Source of the DNA: Chrysoporthe austroafricana
Lineage: Eukaryota > Ascomycota > Sordariomycetes > Diaporthales > Cryphonectriaceae
DNA: 64,000 bases
NCBI GenBank assembly: GCA_001051155.2
Contig: JYIP02000001.1
Coordinates: forward strand, 4,836,001 to 4,900,000
Direction: 5' to 3'
Within the stretch, counting starts at the first letter, position 1; each line of letters starts with the position of its first letter. A program made the translations under genes and the position numbers. The notes below the pieces were generated by a model. It made no database searches and had not been told where the DNA came from. It saw only the letters and a list, made by a program, of their open reading frames with translations. Below are positions 10,901-21,830 of this stretch, piece by piece.

Positions 10901-11379
10901 ATGGGCTGCCGTCCATAGCTGGAGACCTCGCCCACTTATCTTGTCTCATCCTTCCCTGGGGTTCGACAGTGTCTCTCCCTACGGAGATCAGAGACACCCA
11001 GCCAGCCTCTCTCCCCGAGGGTCCACCCTTCTTCCCTCGGTGCTGGCACTCTTGTCCTTCTTGACAGGGACCGACACGCGGGACTCACCCTCACACCCTT
11101 TCCTTCAACCTCACACCACAGTCGAAGAGTTCGCGGGCGAAACTACGACTGGCTCATGAGGGCGACCACCACACTTCATCGAGCAGTGCTTTTTATTCTA
11201 CAGGGTACGGACGGCAGGATTCCCCTACGCCCTCGTGCTTTTCCTTCCCGCTTCTTCTCGACTCTCCTTTGGCTGCGACAGCGTCGGCGGCTTGATTTCC
11301 CCTCGAGAGGGGCAGGTTCACTCGTTCGGTGCGGTTGATCTGGTAATATCGAAGAACTCAGAAAGGAAGCGAAGGCAAA
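7934..11379. other. 3.4-kb gene-poor stretch
   Basis: No convincing gene. Long open frames at 8282-9175 (minus) and 8352-9158 (plus) lie on top of each other, lack motifs and are typical of GC-rich DNA. Simple sequence is present: a GGTACCC-rich patch near 9377-9402, a GA run near 9452-9478 and several C-runs. The part from about 10.3 to 11.37 kb is pyrimidine-rich and is probably the promoter and leader of the KCH gene. Confidence 0.5.
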
Positions 11380-13565
11380 ATGGGTTTTATGAGCCACCAG
11401 AGGGGCCATGTGCGGCCGGAGGCGAAGTGGGATTACATTGTGAGCTCGCCCAGTCCCGCAGCAGCTTGGCTCTTGGAGGCGCGGCAGCGTGCTAACCGCA
11501 AGGGAACTTTAGCAACTCGACGACTTCAAGGCTGACGGTGTGCTTACATACATCGCGTATGGGTACCTGTTCATTTCTCTCACTATATCAACTGCTGTCT
11601 ACACTGTCGATACCTTCACTGCTGTCAACCTCCTCGCCTTCAACAAGTGGTCCTCCGAGATCCAGCCGGCCATCTCCTTCAGCATCACGAAATGGATCTT
11701 CTCCGTCTGCATCATCCTGTCCTTCATCAATCTTGCGTACGAGCACCTCCGGGCGCAGATGATCATCCGGAGGGGTAGTGTTGCCGAGTCGTATCTGGAC
11801 AACTTGGCGGTGCGCCTGCAGAGTGTCCGGATTTGGAATGGCAAGGGGTGGAGGAGGTTCCTGGTCTTCGCCGAGCTGACCAAGAGTAAGAAGGGGGCCG
11901 AGTACATCGCACTGTTTACCTACTTCAGTTTCCAAGGTTTGTATGGCCCCGACCTCGACGAGCCCTACAGCTGCTGACGCAGATACAGCATGGATCCGGG
12001 TCATCTTCTGTTCCGGGCCGCGGCAGGTGGTCAATGCTGTCACCCTTTACTCGGTGTACACTGCAAAGCTGCAGATCGATGGGACCAATTTCGAGTCGAG
12101 CCTGGAGAGTCTCTTTGATAAGATCAAGGCTCTCGCTTCGCAGGACTACCAGCAGGCCCTCATCCTGTCCGGCATGCTGTTCACCCTGATCATCTGGGTC
12201 TTTTCGGCACTCTCATTCATCCTTGCCATCCTGTTCTTCGTCTGCTTCCTCTGGGGTTGGATCCCCAAGGAAGATGGCGGACTCTCGGGCTACTGCGAGA
12301 GGAAGATTAACAAGAGGCTCATGAAGATCGTGTCAGCCAAGGTCGATGCCGCGCTTGCCGATCAGGAACGGCAGAGGAAGAAGGCGGATATGAAGGCTGC
12401 CAAGAAAGCTGGTGCCCTGCCACCGGAGGAACGCAAGGCGACGCTCCCGACGCTTATGCCAGAAAAGGACGACAAGCTCCCAGGCATGCCTACGCTGTTC
12501 AGGAACGACACCGTGGCTACACTACCGGTGTACACCTCGCGGCCGAGCACCCCAGGGCAGGAATTCGAGCTGAACAAGATGCGACCCATGCCGAGCAGGA
12601 CAGAGACCACATCCACCGCCTCGAGTCGAGCGCCGCTTCTCAGAGCAGGTGCGGAAATGGGCATGTCATCTCCAGGTCTGCCTTCCCCGAACTACGGACC
12701 CGCTCGGAGCGGCACCATGGGCTCGGCGAGGGGCCCCTACGGACAGCCCACCCTGCAGCGCACGCAGACCAACAACTCCAGCTTCAGCGGGTCGACGATG
12801 GGCCCGCCCCAGCTCAGCCGGATCCAGACCGGCGACTCCAGCTTCAGCGGGGCCACGATGGGCGGACCCCAGCTGAGCCGCACGCAGACCAACAACTCTG
12901 GCTACAACAACCCCTTCACCCAGACGCCCTCTACGTACTCGCCGGAGAATGCCCTGCCGCCCATGCCGCAGCCTGTGCGCTCTCCGACGGCTGGGTCGAA
13001 CGGCTCCTACGGCATGCCGCCACGGTCAACGCCGGCTCCCCAGGGGTCCTACGACGAGTACTTTGGCCGGTCTGCCAGCCCGGCCCCGTCGCGGCAGATG
13101 AACTCGCGTCCGGCGCTTGATGAATATTCCACGGGCCGCGCTAGCCCGGCTCCATCGAGACCGATGAACTCGCGCCCGGGATTTGATGAGTACTCGACGG
13201 GTCGGGCCAGCCCGGCCCCATCGTTGCAGATGCAATCTCGCCCAGGCTTCAACGGATACTCTCCGTCACCTGGCCCTGCGCAGAGCCAAGGTGGCTATCC
13301 CGCCCGGAGCCAAACTGGTCCAGTACCATATCGAGGGCCTATGGGCCCTCCGCAACCACAGCGGAACATGACAGCGCCAATGCCACAGCAATACGACTAT
13401 CAAAGTCCGCTGGAGGACTACTTCGATCGTCCTGGCACAGCGCAGAGCCAGCGGAGCTTGACCGGCGCACCACCACGGCAGCCTGCGCGGCCACAAAACC
13501 AGGGCTACGGCGGCGCATACTCGGACGTGGAGTCCCAAAGGGGCACACCGGGTCCTCGCTACTAG
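11380..13565 (+). CDS. KCH-type (KCH1/PRM6-like) potassium transporter
   Basis: Three exons: 11380-11439, 11513-11936 and 11989-13565, giving 686 residues. Intron 1 (73 bp) has branch GCTAAC and acceptor TTTAG. Intron 2 (52 bp) joins FSFQ to AWIRVIFCSGPRQVVN. The product begins MGFMSHQRGHVRPEAKWDYI. About four hydrophobic segments follow (AYGYLFISLTISTAVYTV, KWIFSVCIILSFINL, the RQVVNAVTLYSVY region and LFTLIIWVFSALSFILAILF), the layout of the fungal KCH family. Yeast members mediate low-affinity K+ influx that supports calcium signalling during pheromone response. The last 300 residues are a disordered Pro/Ser/Gln-rich tail with two tandem-repeat blocks, one with an exact 66-bp period from 13074. 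Confidence 0.88.
13074..13260 (+). repeat. 66-bp tandem repeat in the KCH C-terminal tail
   Basis: Three consecutive units begin at 13074, 13140 and 13206, each encoding a 22-residue block of the form ASPAPSRxMNSRPxxDEYSTGR. Silent differences between units show an older duplication under protein-level constraint. A second, shorter repeat (RTQTNNSSFSGSTMGPPQLS) lies at about 12755-12895. Confidence 0.85.
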
Positions 13566-14554
13566 GGGGCGGGCGATCGATCTTTGCACCTCTCCATTTC
13601 GACCTGAATCCTACCATTCTTTCCTCCTACCTTCTTCTATGATACCTCACAATCTTGCATAACATTCTCCGGGAAAAGGCGAGACAAATTGGAGAGTGGG
13701 TTCAACGACGACTGGTTTGGTTTCTGAAGGCCATAGACATGAGCTTGCATGTTGGATAACAGTGGCTTGAAAAGGCTTAGAGGGGTTCGCGAGACAGCGG
13801 TGGCCAAATTTACCCGGCCTATGTATTTATGTGGCTTTTTTTTCCTTCTTTTTTTTTGTACCATGATTTGAGATGGCGTGACGGTGGCTTGTGGACCGGC
13901 AGAGCATTTGATACCAGCGATTTGAGCGTTCTCTTTTACAGAATACCTGTCCTTATAACTTCAGCAAGCGGTGAATACCACGAGACATCACCATTCGTGA
14001 CGATATCCAGACTCTGCGGCCCGCCTCATCGTCCCTGATTACTGATCCCGATTTAGCACCGATTATATGCCGATGTTATAGCCGCGTTGCGCCCTTGTAT
14101 AGTTGTCCCTGTCACTGTGCACAGCACGCCTTTGTTAGGTCGGTCTTTGTCATCTTGGCTGCTCTTTTAGGATATTCCAAGGCGCGAGTGGAGGCGACAT
14201 CTGCGCCGCGCAGGACGCCGCGCTGCAACCGGCTCGAATATAATAACCAGCAGGTTCGACTGGCCGCTGGCACACACCAGCAAGACCACGTACGTACTTA
14301 CTACGCCTTGCCGAGGACAGGATATAGCTATGAACTCACGACGGCTGCCCACGGTGTGATATAGCAAGGAATGTCGTCGCCAGGGAAACGCCAACAGCAC
14401 AGCATATATATATACAGTTCGGCTCTTTTCAAACAGTACACATCAGTCTCGGCATATTAGACTCGGGTTTCTTCAACAAATACGCCCTCGACACTACATC
14501 TAACCCACAGGGGAACCCACGCGCCGCCACCAACTTCTCATCGTCACCGGCACA
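13566..14554. other. Intergenic region between KCH and the flavin reductase fusion
   Basis: About 1 kb holding the 3' flank of the KCH gene (T-rich near 13828-13858) and the promoter of the next gene, including the AT tract at 14404-14414. No gene is seen. Confidence 0.5.
14404..14414 (+). promoter_or_regulatory. TATA-like AT tract upstream of PNPOx/reductase gene
   Basis: ATATATATATA about 140 bp upstream of the ATG at 14555, the only such tract in an otherwise GC-rich flank. Assignment is by motif and distance only. Confidence 0.3.
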
Positions 14555-16465
14555 ATGGCCCTCCACATGGGGAAGACGGCCTTCCACCCGGGCGAGGAGG
14601 CCGTGCACAAGCTCCTGCACGTCCACCAGCGCGGCAACCCGACCTGGGCCGGGCTGCCGCCGAGCCTCGCGTGGCGCGTCGCCGCCTCGCCGCTCGTGGC
14701 CTTCGGCGCGCTCGACGCCGACGGCCGGCCGTGGACGACCGTCTGGGGCGGGCAGGCGGGCTTCGCGCGGCCGCTGGAGCACGGGCTCGTCGCCGCGGCG
14801 ACCCTCGCGGACGCGCGGCACGACCCGGTGCTCGAGTGGCTGCTCGGCACTGAGGGTGGCGACCGCGACGGCGGTGGTTACCACATCACACGCGAGGAGC
14901 TGGACGGCGGCGGCGGCCGGCCCATGGCCGCGCTGAGCATCGACCTCGCGACGAGGGACCGCGTCAAGCTCGCGGGCCGGCTCGTCGCGGGGCGGGTGGA
15001 CAGTGCCGGCGAGGGCGAGGGCGCGGACGCGGGCGTCGCCGCCGCGCAGGTGGCCATGCTCGTCGAGGAGAGCATCGGGAACTGCCCCAAGTACCTCAAC
15101 AAGAAGGCCATCCGCCCGCACCCGCCCGCGCCCCGGCTGGTCTCCGACGCGCTGCCGCTGCCGCCGGAGGCGCTGGGTCTGCTCGCCCGGGCGGACCTGT
15201 TCTTCCTCTCGTCGACGAACGGGCGGAGCATGGACACCAACCACCGCGGCGGGCCGCCGGGCTTCGTGCGGGTTGTGAGCAACGCGCCCGGGACGGGCGG
15301 CGGCGACGGCGGCGTGACCCTCGTCTACCCGGAGTACTCCGGCAACCGGCTCTACCAGACGCTGGGCAACCTGCACGTCCGCCCGCTCGTGGGCATCTGC
15401 GTCCCGGACTTCGAGACCGGCGACGTGCTGTACCTGACGGGCGAGACCAGCACCCTCGTCGGGGCCGAGGCGGCGCGCCTCCTCCCGCACACGAAGCTCG
15501 CGGTGCTGATCCGGGCGACGGCCGCCCGCTTCGTGCGCGCCGGGCTGCCGTTCCGCGGCGACTTCGTCGACCACAGCCCGTACAACCCGCCGGTGCGGCG
15601 GCTCGCGTCCGAGGTGGCGGCCGCGGGCCCGGATGGCGCCCCCGGCTCGGAGTCGCCGGCGACGGCTATGCTCGTGCGCAGGGAGGTGCTCACGCCGACG
15701 GTGGCGCGGTTCACATTCACGCTGCGGACGGCGCGGCCGGTGCGGTGGTGGCGGCCCGGGCAGCATGTCACGCTCGACTTCTCGGGGGAGCTGGACATGG
15801 GCTGGGGCCACATGCGGGACGACGACCCGGCGAGCCTGAACGACGACTTCGTGCGGACGTTCACCGTCTCCAGCACGCCGCCGGACGGGGCCGCCGGGGA
15901 CGAGGTGGCGGACGGGGCGGAGATGCAGATCACGGTCCGGCGGCACGGCCCTGCGACGGGGCTGTTGTGGCGGTGGAACCTGCGGGCGCCGCTCGAGGTG
16001 CCCGTGCTGGGATTTGGTGGGAAAGAGGAGTTCAAGATGGGTGATGGGGTGGGTCATGACGGCGAGGAGGGGACGCAGATGATATTTGTCGTGGCTGGCG
16101 TGGGGATCACGCCGTTGCTGGCACAGGCGCCAGGCCTGCTCGCTAAAGGGATGAAGTTTACCCTGCTCTGGAGCCTGAGGGCCGATGATCTTCCGTTTTC
16201 CACGGACGTTTTCGATAAGATTGGCGGGCTGGCGGCTAGGACGAGGGTGTTCGTGACTGGGGACGGTGCGGATGCCCGCGCCGTAGAGAGGATAAAGGGG
16301 CTCGGAAGCGAGTTGATTAGCGGGAGGATAGGGCGAGAAGAGGTCCTGCGGGAAGGGAAGGGGGAAAAGAGGAGGTATTATCTCTGTACCGGGCCCGAGA
16401 TGCTGAAGGCGTTGTTAGGCTGGCTTGAGGGTGAGGACGTCGTGTATGAAAGCTTTGAGTATTAA
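14555..16465 (+). CDS. PNPOx-like FMN-binding domain fused to FAD/NAD(P) oxidoreductase
   Basis: A single-exon, 636-residue protein. The N-terminal half resembles the pyridoxamine 5'-phosphate oxidase-like split barrel: SPLVAFGALDADGRPWTTVWG near residue 50, IGNCPKYLNKKAI, and ADLFFLSSTNGRSMDTNHRGG followed by YSGNRLYQTLGNL. The C-terminal half is a ferredoxin-NADP reductase-type module. It has WWRPGQHVTLDF, the flavin-contacting RTFTVSSTP, and the nucleotide-binding VAGVGITPLLA, and ends YYLCTGPEM then VVYESFEY. No 2Fe-2S cysteine cluster is visible. Proteins with this order are common in ascomycetes but mostly uncharacterised; a flavin-dependent reductase role is inference. Third-position GC is extreme to about 16000, then drops in the last 450 nt. 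Confidence 0.82.
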   Translation: MALHMGKTAFHPGEEAVHKLLHVHQRGNPTWAGLPPSLAWRVAASPLVAFGALDADGRPWTTVWGGQAGFARPLEHGLVAAATLADARHDPVLEWLLGTEGGDRDGGGYHITREELDGGGGRPMAALSIDLATRDRVKLAGRLVAGRVDSAGEGEGADAGVAAAQVAMLVEESIGNCPKYLNKKAIRPHPPAPRLVSDALPLPPEALGLLARADLFFLSSTNGRSMDTNHRGGPPGFVRVVSNAPGTGGGDGGVTLVYPEYSGNRLYQTLGNLHVRPLVGICVPDFETGDVLYLTGETSTLVGAEAARLLPHTKLAVLIRATAARFVRAGLPFRGDFVDHSPYNPPVRRLASEVAAAGPDGAPGSESPATAMLVRREVLTPTVARFTFTLRTARPVRWWRPGQHVTLDFSGELDMGWGHMRDDDPASLNDDFVRTFTVSSTPPDGAAGDEVADGAEMQITVRRHGPATGLLWRWNLRAPLEVPVLGFGGKEEFKMGDGVGHDGEEGTQMIFVVAGVGITPLLAQAPGLLAKGMKFTLLWSLRADDLPFSTDVFDKIGGLAARTRVFVTGDGADARAVERIKGLGSELISGRIGREEVLREGKGEKRRYYLCTGPEMLKALLGWLEGEDVVYESFEY

Positions 16466-16882
16466 GTCTGGGCAAGAGAGAAGGATGCCTTATTGGTATT
16501 TTCTGAACAGCGTGCGATAGATGTGTGAGCAGAGGCTGCAGAGACGAAGTTCATCTGATAGCTAGCTCACTGCTGAGACATTCTCGAACCTGGACCCTTT
16601 TGCTACGTTCTCGAGACTAGTGGTCATTCAGCCCATGTACGGCATCTCCAGCCACCTTTCTCCTGTATACCTTTTAAAATGAGCAATGGAATCCCTTGGA
16701 ATAATTAGTTTAGAGCGCCTCAGCTAAATGATATATGTATTCTAGGTGCTTCTGTCCGTCTACACTATGGTGATCACCTCCCTCGGCCACCCATCAACAA
16801 ATGACTGGAAGGAATTCTCTTGCTGAAAGACCCCTACTCGAAAATATTCACCGTCTGTTTTCTGATAGAGCATGAGACCACT
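16466..16882. other. Convergent intergenic region
   Basis: About 400 bp, lower in GC, between the 3' ends of the reductase and the second HET gene. It should hold both terminators. No gene or repeat is recognised. Confidence 0.5.
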
Positions 16883-18904
16883 CTACTGAACATGCCAAAA
16901 GGAGGTTCTCTGTACTCCGAACAAAGTCACTGGCATCCATTCATCCTCGTTGCAGTGAGACTCATCCAGGTCATGTTGGACATTCAGATCCGGGAACTTA
17001 AACGACCCATCTGCCTGTGGCAGCCTCAGTCTATACCTGTCACGCGACCGTGAACATTGTGCCCTCGCGACGGGGCCCCTTATGGTGAGTTGGCCGTGCT
17101 TCGTGGCGCCGTAGGGGGCATCGTCGAAGTCCAGCTCGACATCGACAGATAGCACCTCTGCTACGAGTTTCGAACCTTCCACCTGATCGAGCCAGTCAAT
17201 CCACAGGACCTCTCCCACGCTTGTGGTCCACGACCAAGACGTCGGGGGAGGCAACTGATGGCGTCGCTCCCCTCGCTGGGCGGAACAAGATGTGAACCAC
17301 AGGAGGGTGCTCGGCAGACCCTCCTCCCACAGGCCTGCCGCGTACCCGCCTGGTATGCTGTATGCGAATTTCTCTGCTATCCCAGAGATGGCGAGGGGTC
17401 GGTCGCTCGGCATGGAGAGTTCAAGAGTAGTATATTGCCCCACGACCCATTTCCAATTCTCGATGATATCCTGTATGGCCAGCCCGAGACGTGAATACCC
17501 GGGATTGTTTGCGGCAGACATGATGGCACTTAACTTCAGAGAAAGATCCCCACAAGTCGGAGTCTTACCATCATCGGCTGCATCCCTAGAGAAGGCATCG
17601 CTCCCATCTTCACTGTATAGGAAGTGGCATTCGCCGTGCGGACTTCGCTTGTATCCATCGTATTGGCCCAACTTATCGGCCCGGCAGGCCCACCTGGTCT
17701 GCCAGGTACTGAACTCCAGTGTCCTACATGCCAGGAGCTTTTCCTGCATAATCCAGCCTCGTTTGTGTAGGGCGTGTGACTGCTGCTCCTCAAATGAGCT
17801 ACAATTGAGGCCAGCATCATGGAAGACGACAGAGCCGAGCCGCCCATCCTGGCATCTGAAAGGCAATCTGAAGCCGAGCCCTTTCACTGGTGACCTGTCC
17901 TGAAGATATCCTTCCGAGGCATCGCTAGCCCTAGTCGCGAGGATGGTGATTTCAGCGTGGCCGAAAACCCCCGCCATAGCAGCGATCTCCTCCTTCTTGT
18001 CGTCGATGTTGTCTTGAACGATGCACAGGGAATCTACCCATAAGTATTTTATCCCGATAGCATGCGTGGTGGTGATGGCGTCTTGGACTGTTTTCGCCAG
18101 ACCTTCGAACGGAAACACGTGTCTATAGCGATCGAGGGTGTCACTGTCTCGAGTAGATCCCTTTAACAACGCTGGGTCGCCCCAGCAGTAGCTGAGAGCT
18201 GCATATCTCTTCTCACCGAGCAGCTCAGATCCCAAGACTAGCTTCAACTCCCAATTTCCATCGACCTTCTGGACCTCGACGAGCCTCGTTGGGGTGTGCA
18301 AGGGCCCGGCGATCCTGCAGGTGTCGTGAGATGTAGAACATTCTTGTAGCCAGTCCTTGACACGCAAGGCTGTTTCCTTAGATAGCGGGTTGATTGAGAT
18401 GGGCCTCGTGAATACCTCGCCTGCTGCAGGATCATCTGCAACCGGCCGCCATTGTAAGTGTCACTCTATTGTATGGTTTCCAGTGCATGACTAACCTCTA
18501 GATGCTGTCCAGCGACCAGAAAGTATTGCCTTAAAGACGTCCTGGTAATTATGATGCGATTGCGGCGATTGTGGCGCGCAGTCGTTCATCTCTAGCATCA
18601 ATTCCACAGAGATATCTGGCATCAAGCCCACACAGCCATCTTCATAGTCGCTGTCTGTTGACGAAAATATCTTCACTTGCGTCCATCCCGCGAGCCGCAT
18701 GTCTGCAAGGGAGAGTATGTGATCGGCGAAAGCACATCCATCATCTGCAGCTAGGCGGAGCTCCGCCGGAGTCAGCTCGAGATCCGAGTAAATAGATTGC
18801 TCCCAGGCGCCTGACAGCACTATCTTCTGGCAGTAGATGCATGAGTGAATGTTCTCCTTCTCGGGAGGTGACGATGTCGGGTTCCAGCACGCCTTGGCTT
18901 CCAT
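16883..18904 (-). CDS. HET-domain protein, two exons
   Basis: Exons 18904-18496 and 18435-16883 (minus) give 653 residues. The 60-bp intron has donor GTTAGT and acceptor TTGCAG; splicing rebuilds SRDDPAAGEVFTRPISIN ahead of the HET domain. HET motifs follow in order: YAALSYCWGD, IGIKYLWVDSLCIVQDN, ITILATRASDASEGYL, RGWIMQEKLLACRTLEF and PLAISGIAEKFA. The N-terminal exon has a CIYCQKIVL cysteine pair. The start is uncertain: ATG 18904 gives MEAKACWNPTSS, while the frame stays open to an ATG at 19117 that would add 71 residues including a hydrophobic stretch. It opens the accessory island and would be a plausible executor for the neighbouring sensor-like proteins, but that link is inferred. Confidence 0.85.
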
Positions 18905-20626
18905 TTCGCGGGCTCGTACGGACAGGGACACGTGGAGAGTCGTGACGAGGACCAGAGACACATACACCACGGTTGAGAGAAGTAATGCGGTCGGATCCGC
19001 TGCATGCATGCCTCGCGGCCTGAAACCTGACGTGATCCGCGAGCCAATGGCCAGGTCGCAGCGAGACCGAGCAGCTGCATCCACCACGGCGCGTTCGTCA
19101 CTTAAGCCCCCGAGCACCGCCTCGGCGAAGGCGGCTGAGGTGCTCCTAATCTGCTTGGAGTGGGTCAGCGAGCCCCATCCACGCAGCCACGGTAGCCGCT
19201 GCGTATAAGTATACTTGCTCCACGATTTAGTCCTAGATATTCGTCGTGTGAAGTGGATAAATCTAGTCGGATCTCGTCGTCAATCAACGTCCAGCAGAGG
19301 CAAAATGGCTTGGAACATAAATGCCAAGGACCCTGTGCGCTGCTGGACATACATATCTTTATCTTGCCATTCTCAGTTCTCAGGAGTCTTAACATGCCAT
19401 GGAAAACGGGCCATAAACTCTGCGTTCTGTTCGGGACTGATCTTTTGCGGGTTATTGCACCCCATGTGCCCTCAGTTGAAATGCAAACAATTCAAAATCG
19501 ATTGACTAGCCACATTGAACTCTCAGAGGTATTGTCGTTAGTGTTATCGCCTATGTATATCATTTTTGTCTCATTGTGGCTTTGGGCGATGATACTTGGA
19601 CCGATGCACAAGTCTATCTGCCTAGATAAGTTATTGGTATTATACTCTAGCCTTTCCATTTTAAGGCTCTCATTCAAATATCGAAGCATCCTGATAGCAT
19701 TCCTTGAAAATAGCATACTCGAGGATTTCGTCAACTTGATCGTTAGTTTGGCGGGCAAAAAAGACCTGCCACGTTGGGTGGTATGGAATCCAGAACGATC
19801 ATATCTTCAGCCGCAATGCTTCCTTCGCGAAAATTGTAGGACGAATGACGAAGGGCCGAGGCGTTGATGCTATCCTGAATCCACTGTCGGGGAAAGCCAC
19901 TGGCCGCTTCGTGGGCGATTATCATAGAGGTTGGACGATTTGTGGAGATCGGAAGAAAGTATATGGACACGCGGGGCCAGATGCCCATGTAAGCTTGTAA
20001 TTATCATTGGCGACAAAACTACGATTCTGTCCAGACATAACGAGGACTCTGAGAGACAGCATGAGTGGCTGTTGCGGAAGCGCTGAAGCTCAAGCTGTGC
20101 TAAACCCTGAGTCTTGAGGCCACGTCCAAGACAATCACTGATCCGATAGAGTCGATTTCCGCAACAGTGAGTCCAGCAGCTCAAGGTTGTCAGGCTATGC
20201 CTCAGATGCTAGATCCGGGCTAACGTGGTTCTGTTCCATTTAGACAGTCTTGTTCCAGTATGCATGTAAGCAGAGGTGCTGACGTGGTCTCACGCACTGT
20301 ATCTGTAAGTATTATGAATATGAAGTCACTTACTAGAGCTTTTCCTTTTTGGAAAAATTATCAGAGAAAAGCAACTGTGAATGTCTTGGTATGTGGAATA
20401 AAAACGGACATTGATAAAGAACTGCGTAAAGTATGCTTGACACACGATCAACTTGCTACAGGATTGCAACACATCGGTTCGGCTTGCCCTGTAGAAAAAG
20501 TGCATTTTTCTGTAGCTCTTACATACATAGTATTTGTAATACCGCCTGCAGCCTGTCGAGAAATTCGCCACAGCTTTTCCTGGGTAATCGATTCAATCAT
20601 CAACGCCTGTCCGAAATATTAGAAAC
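18905..20626. other. 1.7-kb AT-richer divergent intergenic region
   Basis: Lower GC than the flanking genes. Open frames at 19253-19867 (plus) and 19492-20184 (minus) show no motifs I can name. The minus frame ending near 19743 ([20 protein letters not shown]) reads somewhat protein-like and could be a degraded exon, but I cannot support a gene. A TATA-like TATACTTATA on the minus strand near 19204-19214 may serve the HET gene. Confidence 0.45.
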
Positions 20627-21640
20627 ATGTCTGAGTCTGAAGACCTGAGGCACCAGGATGTCGACGAGTATGCAGACTGGGATATCTTCATCCCCCTCGT
20701 CGAGGACGACGCTGACCAGGCCGGCTTCCGCATCAAGGACGCACCCGGTGGGGAGCCGCACCGCCTGCTGGTTACAGGCTACGACCGCCGCCAAATGACA
20801 GCCGTTCGAGGCCGACTCTTCCATGTCGTGCACGGTGTTATGGGCAACGAGAGCAGCAGACCAGCGACTTTAATCGTGTTTGAGTGGCTCCTTGTCCCAG
20901 GCGCGCTGGGCTGCCGTTTCCGCGAGGTCAATATCGACGTTAAATTTACAGCTTCCGGCTCCCGTCCCGGCAAGAAGCACGGCGCAGACCTGTCGGCATA
21001 CACGCCCGAGGTCGAAGCACTCGCGCCGAATGTGCCCATCAAGTCCTACTTCTCCAGTAGGGATGTGACCGAGGAGACGCAAAAGAAGGCAGCGCTCACT
21101 CTTGGCTATGCGCCGTACGCTTCGTTCAGCCCCGAAATGTCGAAAGGGTCGAGTCAGACGGTAGCACGCACTGACTACCGCTTTGTCGCCGGGTATCCTG
21201 CCTTGGTAGGCAAGAACTGGGGCAAGCCCAACTCGGCTCACTGGACGCTGCAGGAGAATGTATCGCAGGAGAGCGGCACGCCGCACCTGGTGCGGACCGC
21301 CGTCCTGGTCCAGCGCCGGGCTGGAGACTACGGAACCTTCACTGCTACTGTCACTACAAGCACCAACGTCTCCTTACTGACCCATGCGGCCGAGGCCCTT
21401 CGAAAATTAGTCGGCCTAGTACCCAAAGACGATCCTGTCACCTTCGATCCGAAGCCCGTCGAGAGCATCGAGCACGGCGCCGCTGTGCTGTACGGAAGCA
21501 AAGACGTAATCCATCAAAAGAGCCCTTGTGAAAAGAACAGGCTGGTGGCCGAGGACCTCGCCAAGTTCCTCGTTGAAGATGACGATGCAAAGTGGAGAGT
21601 GAACAAAACACCAGCCGGCGGAAAGGCAGACGAGAGGTAG
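20627..21640 (+). CDS. Conserved-looking orphan protein in the immunity-like island (337 aa)
   Basis: A single exon that starts MSESEDLRHQDVDEYADWDIF. I cannot name the family. The composition is that of a soluble, folded protein with no signal peptide or TM span. It has an acidic N-terminus, a beta-rich core (TLIVFEWLLVPGALGCRFRE, HWTLQENVSQESG, HLVRTAVLVQRRAG), then a VPKDDPVTFDPKP segment and a charged tail. Third-position GC matches the neighbours. Its stop lies 190 bp from the stop of the ankyrin-S8 gene in convergent orientation, so the two share a terminator region. From memory I think similar proteins occur beside fungal NLR/ankyrin genes, but that would need a search. Confidence 0.75.
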   Translation: MSESEDLRHQDVDEYADWDIFIPLVEDDADQAGFRIKDAPGGEPHRLLVTGYDRRQMTAVRGRLFHVVHGVMGNESSRPATLIVFEWLLVPGALGCRFREVNIDVKFTASGSRPGKKHGADLSAYTPEVEALAPNVPIKSYFSSRDVTEETQKKAALTLGYAPYASFSPEMSKGSSQTVARTDYRFVAGYPALVGKNWGKPNSAHWTLQENVSQESGTPHLVRTAVLVQRRAGDYGTFTATVTTSTNVSLLTHAAEALRKLVGLVPKDDPVTFDPKPVESIEHGAAVLYGSKDVIHQKSPCEKNRLVAEDLAKFLVEDDDAKWRVNKTPAGGKADER

Positions 21641-21830
21641 ACTGGTGGTTGTTAACCTCAGGCTGGGAGAGGGAGCGAGCGAGCGACGAGTGACGGGGAA
21701 TTGTCACGCTTTCTTACATGGCTGCTAGCTATTAGTGAGTTGTTTGTTGTACCCATCAATTGGCTATATAGTGCTATATAACATAGTTTAGTCCTAATAT
21801 GAGATGACGTTTGGGAACATTCGTTGGTCA

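Noticed and set aside
14429..16057. 542-aa minus-strand open frame
   Set aside because: It is antisense to the PNPOx/reductase gene, Arg/His/Pro-rich and without motifs; extreme GC bias opens the opposite strand.
19253..20622. Open frames of 204 and 120 aa before the 337-aa gene
   Set aside because: AT-rich, no motifs and contradicted by frames on the other strand; kept only as a possible relic.
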